This document shows, piece by piece, positions 1 to 8,205 of a stretch of DNA of 64,000 nt. The notes beneath the pieces were generated by a model. That model was given only the letters and a program-made list of their open reading frames with translations, searched no databases and was not told where the DNA came from. The DNA comes from Tianweitania sp. UT-5YL-CI-8 (GTDB lineage: Bacteria; Pseudomonadota; Alphaproteobacteria; Rhizobiales; Rhizobiaceae): contig NZ_JASCRR010000008.1 in NCBI RefSeq assembly GCF_030010215.1, positions 124,001 through 188,000 of the forward strand, written 5' to 3'. Each line of letters begins with the position of its first letter. Position 1 is the first letter of the stretch. A program made the position numbers and the translations under genes.

Positions 1-1012
<1,012 letters not shown>

Positions 1013-1063
1013 TCAATTATCTGTTATCGGTCGGTGGCATTCTTGGCCGGGTCCTGCCCAATT

Positions 1064-1090
1064 GCAAAGTAGAATAGTTCTACATTTTGC
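1064..1090. promoter_or_regulatory. operator-like palindrome upstream of metY
   Basis: A perfect 6-base inverted repeat GTAGAA-TAG-TTCTAC (1069-1083) sits inside a looser one with GCAAA and TTTTGC ends. It lies in the 148-base gap before metY, where a repressor of a sulfur-metabolism gene would be expected to bind. I do not recognise a SAM riboswitch here. The protein that binds it is unknown. Confidence 0.4.
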
Positions 1091-1148
1091 GCCTTAAAGC
1101 GTAAATCGGCATGGGTTTCCGTAATTAGGGAAATGAAATTTCCAGCCG

Positions 1149-1670
1149 TTATTTCTGGCGCACGCCAAAACTCTGGAAGCCACCGCGCATGATCGGCTTC
1201 TTCGACGAAATCATACCGGAGTTGACCCCATTCCAGCTGATCTCGCCGGCGTGCCGAGCATATTCGATCTTGGGGCAGCGGTTCATCACGACTTGCGCGC
1301 CTGCGGCTTCAGCCAGCGCAGCGGCGGCGTCATTGCGGATGCCCAGTTGCATCCAGATGACGTTCGGCAGCGGATTGAGAGCGAGTGCCTCTTCCACAAT
1401 CGTGGGTACTGCCTCGGAAGCGCGGAAGATGTCGACCATATCGATGGCGACGGGTATGTCGGCCAGTTTCGCATAGGTCATGCGGCCGAGGATTTCCTTC
1501 CCGGCATGGCCCGGATTGACCGGATAGACCTCGTAGCCCTTGTCGATCAGATATTTGGTCACGAAAAAGCTCGGCCGAACCTCGTTAGCGGAAGCGCCCA
1601 CGATCGCGACGCTGCGGACGCTGTTCAGAATGGCTGAGATGTAGGCGTTGTCGTAGCTGTCGTGGTTCAC
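1149..1670 (-). CDS. CoA-binding (Rossmann-fold) protein, YccU-like
   Basis: Small cytoplasmic protein of 173 residues made of a single CoA-binding Rossmann domain of the succinyl-CoA synthetase alpha type. It contains the nucleotide-binding stretch SVAIVGASANEVRPSFFV near the N-terminus, YPVNPGHAGKEILG in the middle, and WMQLGIRNDAAA followed by VMNRCPKIEY near the end. The start is taken as GTG 1670, because AAGGA lies five bases upstream and the open frame above it does not look coding. It ends 148 bases from metY on the same strand, and the enoyl-CoA hydratase gene lies directly upstream, so all three may share a transcript. The biochemical role of this family is not established. Confidence 0.85.
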   Translation of the reverse strand: MNHDSYDNAYISAILNSVRSVAIVGASANEVRPSFFVTKYLIDKGYEVYPVNPGHAGKEILGRMTYAKLADIPVAIDMVDIFRASEAVPTIVEEALALNPLPNVIWMQLGIRNDAAAALAEAAGAQVVMNRCPKIEYARHAGEISWNGVNSGMISSKKPIMRGGFQSFGVRQK

Positions 1671-1716
1671 GGCGGTCCTTGAAGTGTTCTGCGCTCTGGG
1701 AAATTTCAGCCGGGCG

Positions 1717-2550
1717 TTATTCGCCTGTCCACTCCGGCGTCCGCTTCTGGATGAACGCGCCGATACCCTCCTCGGCATCTTTGGCCATCATGTTCTCGAC
1801 CATGACGCGCGCGGTATGGTCATACGCGTCTGACAGGTTCATTTCGGCCTGCTGATAAAACGCCTCCTTGCCGATCTTGAGCGTCAAAGGCGATTTGGAA
1901 GCAATGGTTTGCGCGTATTTGCCGACAATCTGATTCAGATATTCGCGTGGGACGACGCGGTTGACGAGGCCGAACTCACGCGCGGTGGAGGCGTCGATGG
2001 TCTCGCCGGTCAGCAGCATCTCCATCGCCTGCTTGCGCGAGACATTGCGCGACAAAGCCACCATCGGCGTAGAGCAGAACAGACCGATGTTGACGCCCGG
2101 CGTGCAGAAGCCGGACTGGTCCGTGCAGACAGCCAGATCGCAGCTTGCGACCAGCTGCAGGCCCGCCGCGGTCGCAAGCCCGTCGACCGCCGCAATGACC
2201 GGCTTGGGGTGGCGGACGATGGTTTGCATCAGTTCGGAACAGCGTTGCATCGTCGCCTCGAAAAACGCCCTTCCCCGATCCTCATCGCCACGGCGGGCAG
2301 TCAGTTCTTTGAGATCGTGCCCCGCGCAGAACACTTTGCCAGATGCGCCGAGTATGATGACACGAACCGCCTTGTCGTCGCGCGCGGCATCGAATGCGGA
2401 TTGGAGAGCTTCCATCATCGCCAGAGACAACGCATTTGCGGGCGGGTCGGCCATGGTAATTCGAAGGATACCGTTTTCCAGACAGCGCAGGATCGGTCCT
2501 GCCTCAGCCTCGCCCGACACGGCGCGCTTGATGGAAACGACATCGGCCAT
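1717..2550 (-). CDS. enoyl-CoA hydratase/isomerase family protein
   Basis: Crotonase-fold protein of 277 residues, predicted to hydrate or isomerise an acyl-CoA in the cytoplasm. The oxyanion-hole region FCAGHDLKEL (about residue 80) and the second signature AAVDGLATAAGLQLVASCDL (about 127) are present, followed by TPGVNIGLFCSTPMVALSR and a C-terminal helix with LTLKIGKEAF. The second oxyanion-hole glycine is present, but a hydrophobic residue stands where many hydratases have the first catalytic Glu, so the reaction cannot be assigned. Start ATG 2550 has GGCAGGAGAACGTT upstream. The gene is divergent from the thioesterase at 2720 and lies 46 bases upstream of the CoA-binding protein gene, in the same direction. 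Confidence 0.9.
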   Translation of the reverse strand: MADVVSIKRAVSGEAEAGPILRCLENGILRITMADPPANALSLAMMEALQSAFDAARDDKAVRVIILGASGKVFCAGHDLKELTARRGDEDRGRAFFEATMQRCSELMQTIVRHPKPVIAAVDGLATAAGLQLVASCDLAVCTDQSGFCTPGVNIGLFCSTPMVALSRNVSRKQAMEMLLTGETIDASTAREFGLVNRVVPREYLNQIVGKYAQTIASKSPLTLKIGKEAFYQQAEMNLSDAYDHTARVMVENMMAKDAEEGIGAFIQKRTPEWTGE

Positions 2551-2682
2551 AACGTTCTCCTGCCAAATCCGCGCTGACACGCGGCGATCGCTTTTTCCGA
2601 GAGAACTAACATGGACCGCCTTGAAGGACAGCCCGCAAATGTGTCTTCTTGTCTGCCGTTTACGAAAACATCGACGATGAGA

Positions 2683-2710
2683 CGACCGGCAGGCAGGCCG
2701 GTCGAGGAGG
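2683..2710 (+). promoter_or_regulatory. hairpin abutting the ribosome site of the thioesterase gene
   Basis: A perfect 8-base inverted repeat, CGACCGGC (2683-2690) and GCCGGTCG (2697-2704) with a 6-base loop, is followed at once by AGGAGG (2705-2710), the ribosome site for ATG 2720. In RNA the stem would stack directly against the Shine-Dalgarno sequence. Confidence 0.45.
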
Positions 2711-2719
2711 ACATGCCGC

Positions 2720-3169
2720 ATGCCATCGCAGGCCAATCTCAAGCCAGTCATGGGAATCAAGGACATCGCCGCCTTCATCGCCTCAGTCTATCCGCAGCTC
2801 AATGACCAGTCCGATTCCTACGTCACGACCGATGTTTTTCCTGGCGGTTGCACGGTTCGGCTGAATGCGGATGAACGCCATTTGCGACCGGGTGGCACGG
2901 TCTCCGGCCCTTCCCTGTTCACGCTGGCCGATATCGGCGGTTATGTCTGCGTGCTCTCCCACGCCGGACCCGATGCGCTATCCGTTACGACCAATCTCAA
3001 CATCAACTTCATGCGCAAGGCCGAGGCCGGGCCAATCGATGCGCATTGCCGGATCCTGAAGCTGGGACGCAGCCTGATGGTCTTCGATTGCGATATCGTC
3101 ACCGGTCCCGGGGGCCAAACGATAGCGCATGCTACGGGCACATATTCCATCCCGCCGAAACGACGTTAG
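2720..3169 (+). CDS. PaaI-family hotdog-fold thioesterase
   Basis: Predicted acyl-CoA thioesterase of 149 residues with a single hotdog domain. The central helix and glycine turn read RPGGTVSGPSLFTLADIGGY (about residues 55-74), where Ser and Asp occupy the usual catalytic area, and the dimer strand reads TTNLNINFMRKAEAGPI. The closing strand ends HATGTYSIPPKRR. Start ATG 2720 is set by AGGAGG nine bases upstream; ATG 2750 is a weaker alternative. It diverges from an enoyl-CoA hydratase gene, consistent with a shared role in acyl-CoA turnover. The natural substrate is unknown. Confidence 0.88.
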   Translation: MPSQANLKPVMGIKDIAAFIASVYPQLNDQSDSYVTTDVFPGGCTVRLNADERHLRPGGTVSGPSLFTLADIGGYVCVLSHAGPDALSVTTNLNINFMRKAEAGPIDAHCRILKLGRSLMVFDCDIVTGPGGQTIAHATGTYSIPPKRR

Positions 3170-3205
3170 TGGGATTCCAGATCAAGATGTGTATATTGAT
3201 GCGCA

Positions 3206-3391
3206 TTGGAGATCGCCTGTGGAGCGCGATCCATACCGCTCATCGAGAACGATGCATCCGTCGTTCGCGCGAATGTCACATTTGAGCGCGGGATGTTGCG
3301 GGCTATCGATGAAACCGCAAGACAACGTGGTTTGACGCGTTCCGCGTTCTTGGCGAGCGCGGCCCGTCGCGAAATCGAATCAAACCACTGA
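3206..3391 (+). pseudogene. HicB-family antitoxin remnant (C-terminal part only)
   Basis: An open frame of 61 codons starting at TTG 3206 encodes a segment that matches the C-terminal part of HicB antitoxins: VVRANVTFERGMLRAIDE followed by RQRGLTRSAFLASAARREI, the ribbon-helix-helix-like dimerisation and DNA-binding tail. The roughly 60-residue N-terminal partial RNase-H-like domain of HicB is missing, and no hicA toxin gene lies on either side. A strong ribosome site is absent. It sits 36 bases after the thioesterase stop and just before an AT-rich palindrome. I read it as decayed, but a short DNA-binding protein could still be made. Confidence 0.6.
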
Positions 3392-3394
3392 AAG

Positions 3395-3422
3395 TATTTG
3401 TGGTAAAATAATACCACAAATA
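3395..3422. repeat. perfect 11-base AT-rich palindrome next to the hicB remnant
   Basis: TATTTGTGGTA (3395-3405), a 6-base spacer and TACCACAAATA (3412-3422) form a perfect inverted repeat four bases after the stop of the HicB remnant. No T-run follows directly, so it is a poor terminator; it looks more like a dimer-binding operator or an insertion scar. Confidence 0.6.
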
Positions 3423-3472
3423 CAAGTAACTGTCTTTGCTTATTTTTTTGAGATTTAGGCGGAACAACTGAG

Positions 3473-3501
3473 CTTGACGCCTCATCAGCCCCTCTCTATA
3501 A
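3473..3501 (+). promoter_or_regulatory. rplM-rpsI promoter
   Basis: CTTGAC (3473-3478), a 17-base spacer and CTATAA (3496-3501) match the housekeeping sigma factor consensus of Alphaproteobacteria (CTTGAC-N17-CTATAT) in 11 of 12 positions. Transcription would start near 3508, leaving a leader of about 115 bases before rplM. Confidence 0.75.
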
Positions 3502-3511
3502 GCCACATCAG

Positions 3512-3543
3512 AGCGGCGATCTCGACAGAGGTCGCTGTTTTTT
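3512..3543 (+). promoter_or_regulatory. rplM leader hairpin followed by six T (terminator-like)
   Basis: AGCGGCGATCTC (3512-3523) pairs with GAGGTCGCTGTT (3528-3539) over a GACA loop, with some G-U pairs, and runs into TTTTTT (3538-3543). It lies at the very 5' end of the predicted rplM transcript. Ribosomal protein operons are often autoregulated through leader structures, and L13 leaders are known in other bacteria, but whether this one binds L13 is inference. Confidence 0.55.
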
Positions 3544-3623
3544 CATTGGTTCGGCCCATAGGCCTGCCAATACAAGCAACAAGAAACGCCTTCTCCAGAA
3601 GGTCCGAACAGAAAGCAGAAACC

Positions 3624-4088
3624 ATGGCAACCTTTTCGCAGAAGCCTGCGGACGTGGTGAAGAAGTGGGTGCTGATCGACGCCGAGGGTCTCGTCGTCGG
3701 CCGTCTCGCCACGATCGTCGCCAACCGTCTTCGCGGCAAGCATAAAGCTACTTTCACGCCCCACGTCGACGACGGTGACAACGTCATCATCGTGAACGCC
3801 GACAAGGTCGTGTTCACCGGCAAGAAGTTCACCGACAAGATCTATTACTGGCACACCGGTCACCCCGGCGGCATCAAGGAGCGCACTGCGCGCCAACTGC
3901 TCGAAGGCCGCTTCCCTGAGCGCGTTCTCGAGAAGGCCGTCGAGCGCATGATCCCGCGCGGTCCGCTCGGCCGTCGCCAGATGAAGAATCTCCGCGTCTA
4001 CGCGGGCACCGATCATCCGCATGTCGCTCAGCAGCCCGAGACGCTCGACGTCGGCGCACTGAACAGCAAGAACAAGAAGGCTTCGTAA
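3624..4088 (+). CDS. rplM: 50S ribosomal protein L13
   Basis: Large-subunit ribosomal protein of 154 residues. Family signatures are [18 protein letters not shown] at the N-terminus, [15 protein letters not shown] in the middle, and [19 protein letters not shown] near residue 110. The start ATG 3624 gives [15 protein letters not shown], the usual alphaproteobacterial beginning with a short extension. One base separates its stop from rpsI, the standard L13-S9 operon. A strong promoter and a structured leader precede it. Confidence 0.98.
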   Translation: MATFSQKPADVVKKWVLIDAEGLVVGRLATIVANRLRGKHKATFTPHVDDGDNVIIVNADKVVFTGKKFTDKIYYWHTGHPGGIKERTARQLLEGRFPERVLEKAVERMIPRGPLGRRQMKNLRVYAGTDHPHVAQQPETLDVGALNSKNKKAS

Positions 4089-4089
4089 C

Positions 4090-4566
4090 ATGGCTGAGCT
4101 GAACTCGCTCGCAGATCTCGGAACCGTCGCTGCGTCGTCGCAGCCGGCTGCTCCGGTCCACGTCCAGAAGCTCGACAAGTCGGGCCGCGCCTATGCCACC
4201 GGCAAGCGTAAGAACGCCATTGCGCGCGTTTGGGTCAAGCCGGGCACAGGCAAAATCATCGTCAACGACAAGGAATACGCAGCCTATTTCGCGCGTCCTG
4301 TCCTGCAGATGATCCTGAACCAGCCGATCGTCGCGGCAAACCGCGCCGGCCAGTATGACATCGTCGCCACCGTTGCCGGGGGCGGCCTCTCCGGCCAGGC
4401 CGGTGCGGTCCGTCACGGCATCTCCAAGGCGCTGACCTATTACGAGCCGACCCTGCGCGGCGTGCTCAAGAAGGGTGGTTTCCTGACCCGCGACAGCCGT
4501 GTCGTCGAGCGCAAGAAGTACGGTCGTGCGAAAGCCCGTCGTTCCTTCCAGTTCTCGAAGCGCTAA
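4090..4566 (+). CDS. rpsI: 30S ribosomal protein S9
   Basis: Small-subunit ribosomal protein of 158 residues. After an N-terminal extension typical of Rhizobiales (about 30 residues rich in Ala, Ser and Pro) the S9 domain begins at [39 protein letters not shown] (about 99-117) and the basic end [17 protein letters not shown], whose terminal Lys-Arg reaches the ribosomal P site, are intact. It is co-transcribed with rplM and followed by a rho-independent terminator. Confidence 0.98.
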   Translation: MAELNSLADLGTVAASSQPAAPVHVQKLDKSGRAYATGKRKNAIARVWVKPGTGKIIVNDKEYAAYFARPVLQMILNQPIVAANRAGQYDIVATVAGGGLSGQAGAVRHGISKALTYYEPTLRGVLKKGGFLTRDSRVVERKKYGRAKARRSFQFSKR

Positions 4567-4591
4567 GCTTCCAGATCACACAATCGAAAAC

Positions 4592-4617
4592 AGCGGGCTC
4601 TCGGGCTCGCTTTTTTT
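4592..4617 (+). terminator. rho-independent terminator of rplM-rpsI
   Basis: AGCGGGC pairs with GCTCGCT across a six-base loop and is followed by seven T, 25 bases after the rpsI stop. Confidence 0.85.
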
Positions 4618-4768
4618 GTTAGTGCACCCGTCGCGGGATCGAAGCTGCGCCCGACTTGCAAGACAGGGCGATTAAACATTCCTCATTTTCTAGGCTTCAG
4701 AAAGCGGTCGCATTTTTAAAACGAATGGCGAATAACGGTGCCCTGAAAACCGCATGAAGGAATAGCCC

Positions 4769-5725
4769 ATGCCGTCATCGTCGATCGATCACGCCTTTAC
4801 CGCCAGCAAAAACACAGGCCGCGCAACGGACCCCACCTATGCGGGCGCGCTTTCCTTCATGCGTCGGCGGTATACGAAAAACCTGAAAGGCGTCGACGTC
4901 GCCATTTGGGGCATCCCGTTCGACGCAGCGGTGACCAATCGTCCCGGCGCGCGTTTCGGCCCGCAGGCGATCCGCCGCGCATCGGCGATTTTCGACAACG
5001 ATCCACAATATCCCTTCCGGCGCGACCTTTTCAACGAACTCTCGGTGATCGACTATGGAGACTGCCTGCTCGACAGCGGCAACCATCAGAAAACGCCAGG
5101 CATCATCGAGCGCGAGGCGGCGAAAATCCTGAGATCGGGCGCGTTCCTGCTGACGCTCGGGGGCGATCACTATGTGACATGGCCGGTACTCAAGGCGCAT
5201 GCGGCGATCCATGGTCCGTTGGCGCTGGTACAGTTCGACGCCCACCAGGACACATGGCCCGACGATGGCAAGCGCATCGATCATGGCTCTTTCGTCGGCC
5301 GCGCTGTCAAGGAAGGTCTGATCGACCCCGATCGCTCGATCCAGATCGGCATCCGCACCCATGCGCCGGACGATTTCAGCATCAAGATCCTCTATGGCCA
5401 TGAGGTCGAGGAGCTGCGCGCTGTCGACATCGCCTATGCCATTGCAGAACGGAGCGGCGGCAAGAAGACCTATGTCACCTTCGACATAGACTGCCTCGAT
5501 CCGGCTTTCGCACCGGGTACCGGCACACCCGTCGCCGGTGGGCCGTCCTCTGCCAAGATCTTGTCGGTGCTGCGCCAGATGGGCCATATCGACATGGTGG
5601 GCGCCGACGTTGTAGAGGTTGCGCCGGCCTACGATCATGCCGATATCACGGCAATCGCAGCATCAACGGTGGCGATGCACTATCTTGGGCTTCTCGCCGA
5701 GCAGCGCGCCCGTGATCGGGCTTGA
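4769..5725 (+). CDS. speB: ureohydrolase, probable agmatinase
   Basis: Manganese enzyme of the arginase/agmatinase family, 318 residues, expected to hydrolyse the guanidino group of agmatine to putrescine and urea. Metal ligands are all visible: LTLGGDHYVTWPV (about 128), LVQFDAHQDTW (about 153), and VTFDIDCLDPAFAPGTGTP (about 234-252), the family fingerprint. The sequence PGARFGPQAIR near residue 60 is also typical. Start ATG 4769 has AAGGA seven bases upstream. The gene is in its own unit between the rpsI terminator and argC. Related ureohydrolases act on guanidinobutyrate or free guanidine, so the exact substrate is not settled by sequence alone. Confidence 0.88.
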   Translation: MPSSSIDHAFTASKNTGRATDPTYAGALSFMRRRYTKNLKGVDVAIWGIPFDAAVTNRPGARFGPQAIRRASAIFDNDPQYPFRRDLFNELSVIDYGDCLLDSGNHQKTPGIIEREAAKILRSGAFLLTLGGDHYVTWPVLKAHAAIHGPLALVQFDAHQDTWPDDGKRIDHGSFVGRAVKEGLIDPDRSIQIGIRTHAPDDFSIKILYGHEVEELRAVDIAYAIAERSGGKKTYVTFDIDCLDPAFAPGTGTPVAGGPSSAKILSVLRQMGHIDMVGADVVEVAPAYDHADITAIAASTVAMHYLGLLAEQRARDRA

Positions 5726-5787
5726 GATCGTGAGTCCGGTAACGGACGGAAGATACTGAAACAACACGTACTTACGGAATGGATGGT

Positions 5788-6726
5788 ATGAAACCGAAAA
5801 TCTTTATCGACGGCGAACACGGCACTACGGGTCTGCAGATCCGCACGCGCCTCGCTGCTCGCAACGATCTCGCGGTGCTGTCCATTCCGGAGTCCGAACG
5901 CCGCAACAAGGACAAGCGCGCCGAGCTGCTGCACGAGGCGGACATCGCGATCCTCTGCCTGCCTGACGACGCCTCCAAGGAATCCGTCGCCATTCTTGAA
6001 GGCGACAATTCTACCCGCATCATCGACACCTCGACCGCGCACCGCACCCATGCCGACTGGGCCTATGGCTTCGCGGAGATGGACGCTGCACAGCGCGAAC
6101 GAATTGCCAACGCTCGGCTTGTCGCCAATCCCGGATGTTATCCGACAGGCGCCATTGGGCTGATCCGGCCGTTGGTTGCCGCCGGCATTTTGCCGTCCGA
6201 CTATCCCGTCACCGTCAACGCGGTCTCCGGCTACACGGGCGGCGGCAAGCAGATGATCGCGCAGATGGAGGATGCCTCGAACCCGGAGCATATCGCTTCG
6301 CCGCATTTCCTTTACGGCCTGCCGCTCACCCACAAGCATGTCGGCGAAATGCAGACGCACGGCCTGTTGGCGAAGCGTCCGATCTTCTCCCCATCGGTGG
6401 GCCGCTTCGCACAGGGCATGATCGTGCAGGTGCCGCTGCATCTCAGCGACCTGAACGGCAATCCCACCCTCCACGATCTGCGTGCGGCGCTGGTGGAGCA
6501 CTATGCCGGCCAGGATATCGTCGAGGTGGTAGCGCCGGCAGATAGCGCCAGACTGGCACGAGTCGACCCGACCGAACTCAACGATACCGACCGCATGAAG
6601 CTGTTCGTGTTTGGTACGGAGGGCAAGGGTCAGGCCAATCTCGTCGCTCTGCTCGACAATCTCGGCAAGGGCGCTTCGGGTGCAGCCGTTCAGAACATGG
6701 ACCTAATGCTTGGCGCGAAGCGTTGA
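5788..6726 (+). CDS. argC: N-acetyl-gamma-glutamyl-phosphate reductase, type 2
   Basis: NADPH-dependent enzyme of arginine biosynthesis that reduces N-acetylglutamyl phosphate to the semialdehyde. It is the short (type 2) form, 312 residues. [18 protein letters not shown] at the N-terminus is the nucleotide-binding turn, [18 protein letters not shown] (about 113-130) holds the catalytic cysteine, and [15 protein letters not shown] follows. ATG 5779 would add three residues, but 5788 matches the usual start of the family and has GGATGG four bases before it. It follows speB by 62 bases on the same strand, so the two arginine-related genes may be co-transcribed. Confidence 0.95.
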   Translation: MKPKIFIDGEHGTTGLQIRTRLAARNDLAVLSIPESERRNKDKRAELLHEADIAILCLPDDASKESVAILEGDNSTRIIDTSTAHRTHADWAYGFAEMDAAQRERIANARLVANPGCYPTGAIGLIRPLVAAGILPSDYPVTVNAVSGYTGGGKQMIAQMEDASNPEHIASPHFLYGLPLTHKHVGEMQTHGLLAKRPIFSPSVGRFAQGMIVQVPLHLSDLNGNPTLHDLRAALVEHYAGQDIVEVVAPADSARLARVDPTELNDTDRMKLFVFGTEGKGQANLVALLDNLGKGASGAAVQNMDLMLGAKR

Positions 6727-6742
6727 ATGCAGTCGGTCCGGC

Positions 6743-7831
6743 TCAGCTTCTGATGGCGATTTCCGTGGGCAACGGATAGCTGCCCTTGGTCGCGCGCCAG
6801 TGGGCTGCGGCGAAGCCCAAAGTCACTAACGCAAAGCCTTGGTGAAGCAGTGCCCAATGGATGTCGACCTGCATCAGCAGCGTGACGATGCCGATGATCG
6901 CCTGCAGCAGCACGAGATGGAACAGGATCAGCGCACGCCGTCCATGCGTGGTGCCCGGCAGCCGCCTGCGCGTGGCGATCATATGCCACAAGGTCAGCGC
7001 GAGGAGCAGATAAGCGCCGCCACGGTGGATGAACTGCACCGTCTTCGGATTTTCGAAGAAGTTGTGCCACACCGGTTGCATGATCAGCATATCGCCGGGA
7101 ATCACGGCGCCATCCATCAACGGCCAAGTGTTGTAGGTCAGGCCGGCATCCAGCCCGGCCACGAGACCGCCCAGGAATATCTGGAACAGCACCAGCATGA
7201 CGATCCAGCCGGCGAGTTTCTGTGTGGCTCGATCCGCGGGGGCTGCATGATGCTGCGCCAGTCCCCGCGCCACCACCATGGTGGCGGTGAAGATGAGCGC
7301 TGCGATGGTTAGATGGGTGGCGAGACGGTACTGGCTGACCTCCGTCCGCTCGACAAGGCCGGAGGCGACCATCCACCAGCCGACTGCGCCCTGCAGACCG
7401 CCGAGTGCGAGAATGCCGACCAGCTTCGGACCGAGACCGGGCTCGATGCGCCGGCTGAACCAGAAATACAAAAGCGGCACCGCAAAGATGAAGCCAACGC
7501 CCCGCGCCAGCACCCGATGCGCCCACTCCCACCAGAAGATCGTCTTGAAGCCGTCCAGCGTCATGTCCCGGTTCAGGATGTGATACTGCGGGATCTGCTG
7601 GTACTTCAGGAATTCTTCCTGCCATTCGGCGTCCGACAACGGCGGAATGATGCCGTGGATCGGCTTCCACTCAGTGATCGAAAGCCCGGACTCCGTCAGG
7701 CGCGTGGCGCCGCCGACCAGAACGATAGCGAACAGGACGAGGAGCACGACATAGAGCCAGCCACGGATCATCGCCCGGTTGGCGAACTCGCGGTCACGCG
7801 CGACCAGAGGCGCTGCTTCAACGGAGGCCAT
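6743..7831 (-). CDS. ctaA: heme A synthase (COX15/CtaA family)
   Basis: Integral membrane monooxygenase of 362 residues that converts heme O to heme A for cytochrome oxidase. About eight hydrophobic segments can be counted, starting at [20 protein letters not shown] (residue 25). Typical COX15 features are [34 protein letters not shown] with its heme histidine, [28 protein letters not shown] and [14 protein letters not shown] 7831 ([14 protein letters not shown]) is preferred because AGGAG lies upstream; an in-frame extension of 14 codons exists. Convergent with argC with a 16-base gap. Confidence 0.95.
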   Translation of the reverse strand: MASVEAAPLVARDREFANRAMIRGWLYVVLLVLFAIVLVGGATRLTESGLSITEWKPIHGIIPPLSDAEWQEEFLKYQQIPQYHILNRDMTLDGFKTIFWWEWAHRVLARGVGFIFAVPLLYFWFSRRIEPGLGPKLVGILALGGLQGAVGWWMVASGLVERTEVSQYRLATHLTIAALIFTATMVVARGLAQHHAAPADRATQKLAGWIVMLVLFQIFLGGLVAGLDAGLTYNTWPLMDGAVIPGDMLIMQPVWHNFFENPKTVQFIHRGGAYLLLALTLWHMIATRRRLPGTTHGRRALILFHLVLLQAIIGIVTLLMQVDIHWALLHQGFALVTLGFAAAHWRATKGSYPLPTEIAIRS

Positions 7832-7980
7832 GGCGACCTTCTCCTGTTCAAATCCGCCGGATAGGTGGACCATTGGATGGAAACAGGCAAGTTCGGCCCG
7901 CGCGACACGCCGTCGCGCCGCTTGCCCGGTTGCGCAGGTTGGCCCGAGGGCTTATGCGAAAGCCGAAGGGAGAGACGACC

Positions 7981-8202
7981 ATGCCTGTGCGCCTGAAGAA
8001 GCTGATCGGAACGGTGCTTTTGGTCCTGCTGGTCATCGTCTATTCGATGGTGGCAACGCTGATCGCAGTGGCGCAGCTTGCCGAATCCGGCCCTCTCGTC
8101 CACTTCATCTATTTCGCGCTCGGCGGTCTCGTCTGGATCCTGCCGGCCATGCTGATCATCAAATGGATGGTGAAGGAACCCAAGGCGACCCATCGCCGGT
8201 AA
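7981..8202 (+). CDS. DUF2842 small membrane protein
   Basis: Protein of 73 residues with two membrane helices (about 8-32 and 42-62) and a basic C-terminus KATHRR. The layout, with PVRLKKLIGTVLLVLLV at the start and WILPAMLIIKWM near the end, fits the DUF2842 family found in Rhizobiales. ATG 7981 follows GGGAGAGACGACC. It is divergent from ctaA across 149 bases and converges on the Wzc-like gene with a three-base gap. Function unknown; the neighbourhood of ctaA suggests, but does not show, a link with respiratory oxidase assembly. Confidence 0.8.
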   Translation: MPVRLKKLIGTVLLVLLVIVYSMVATLIAVAQLAESGPLVHFIYFALGGLVWILPAMLIIKWMVKEPKATHRR

Positions 8203-8205
8203 GGT

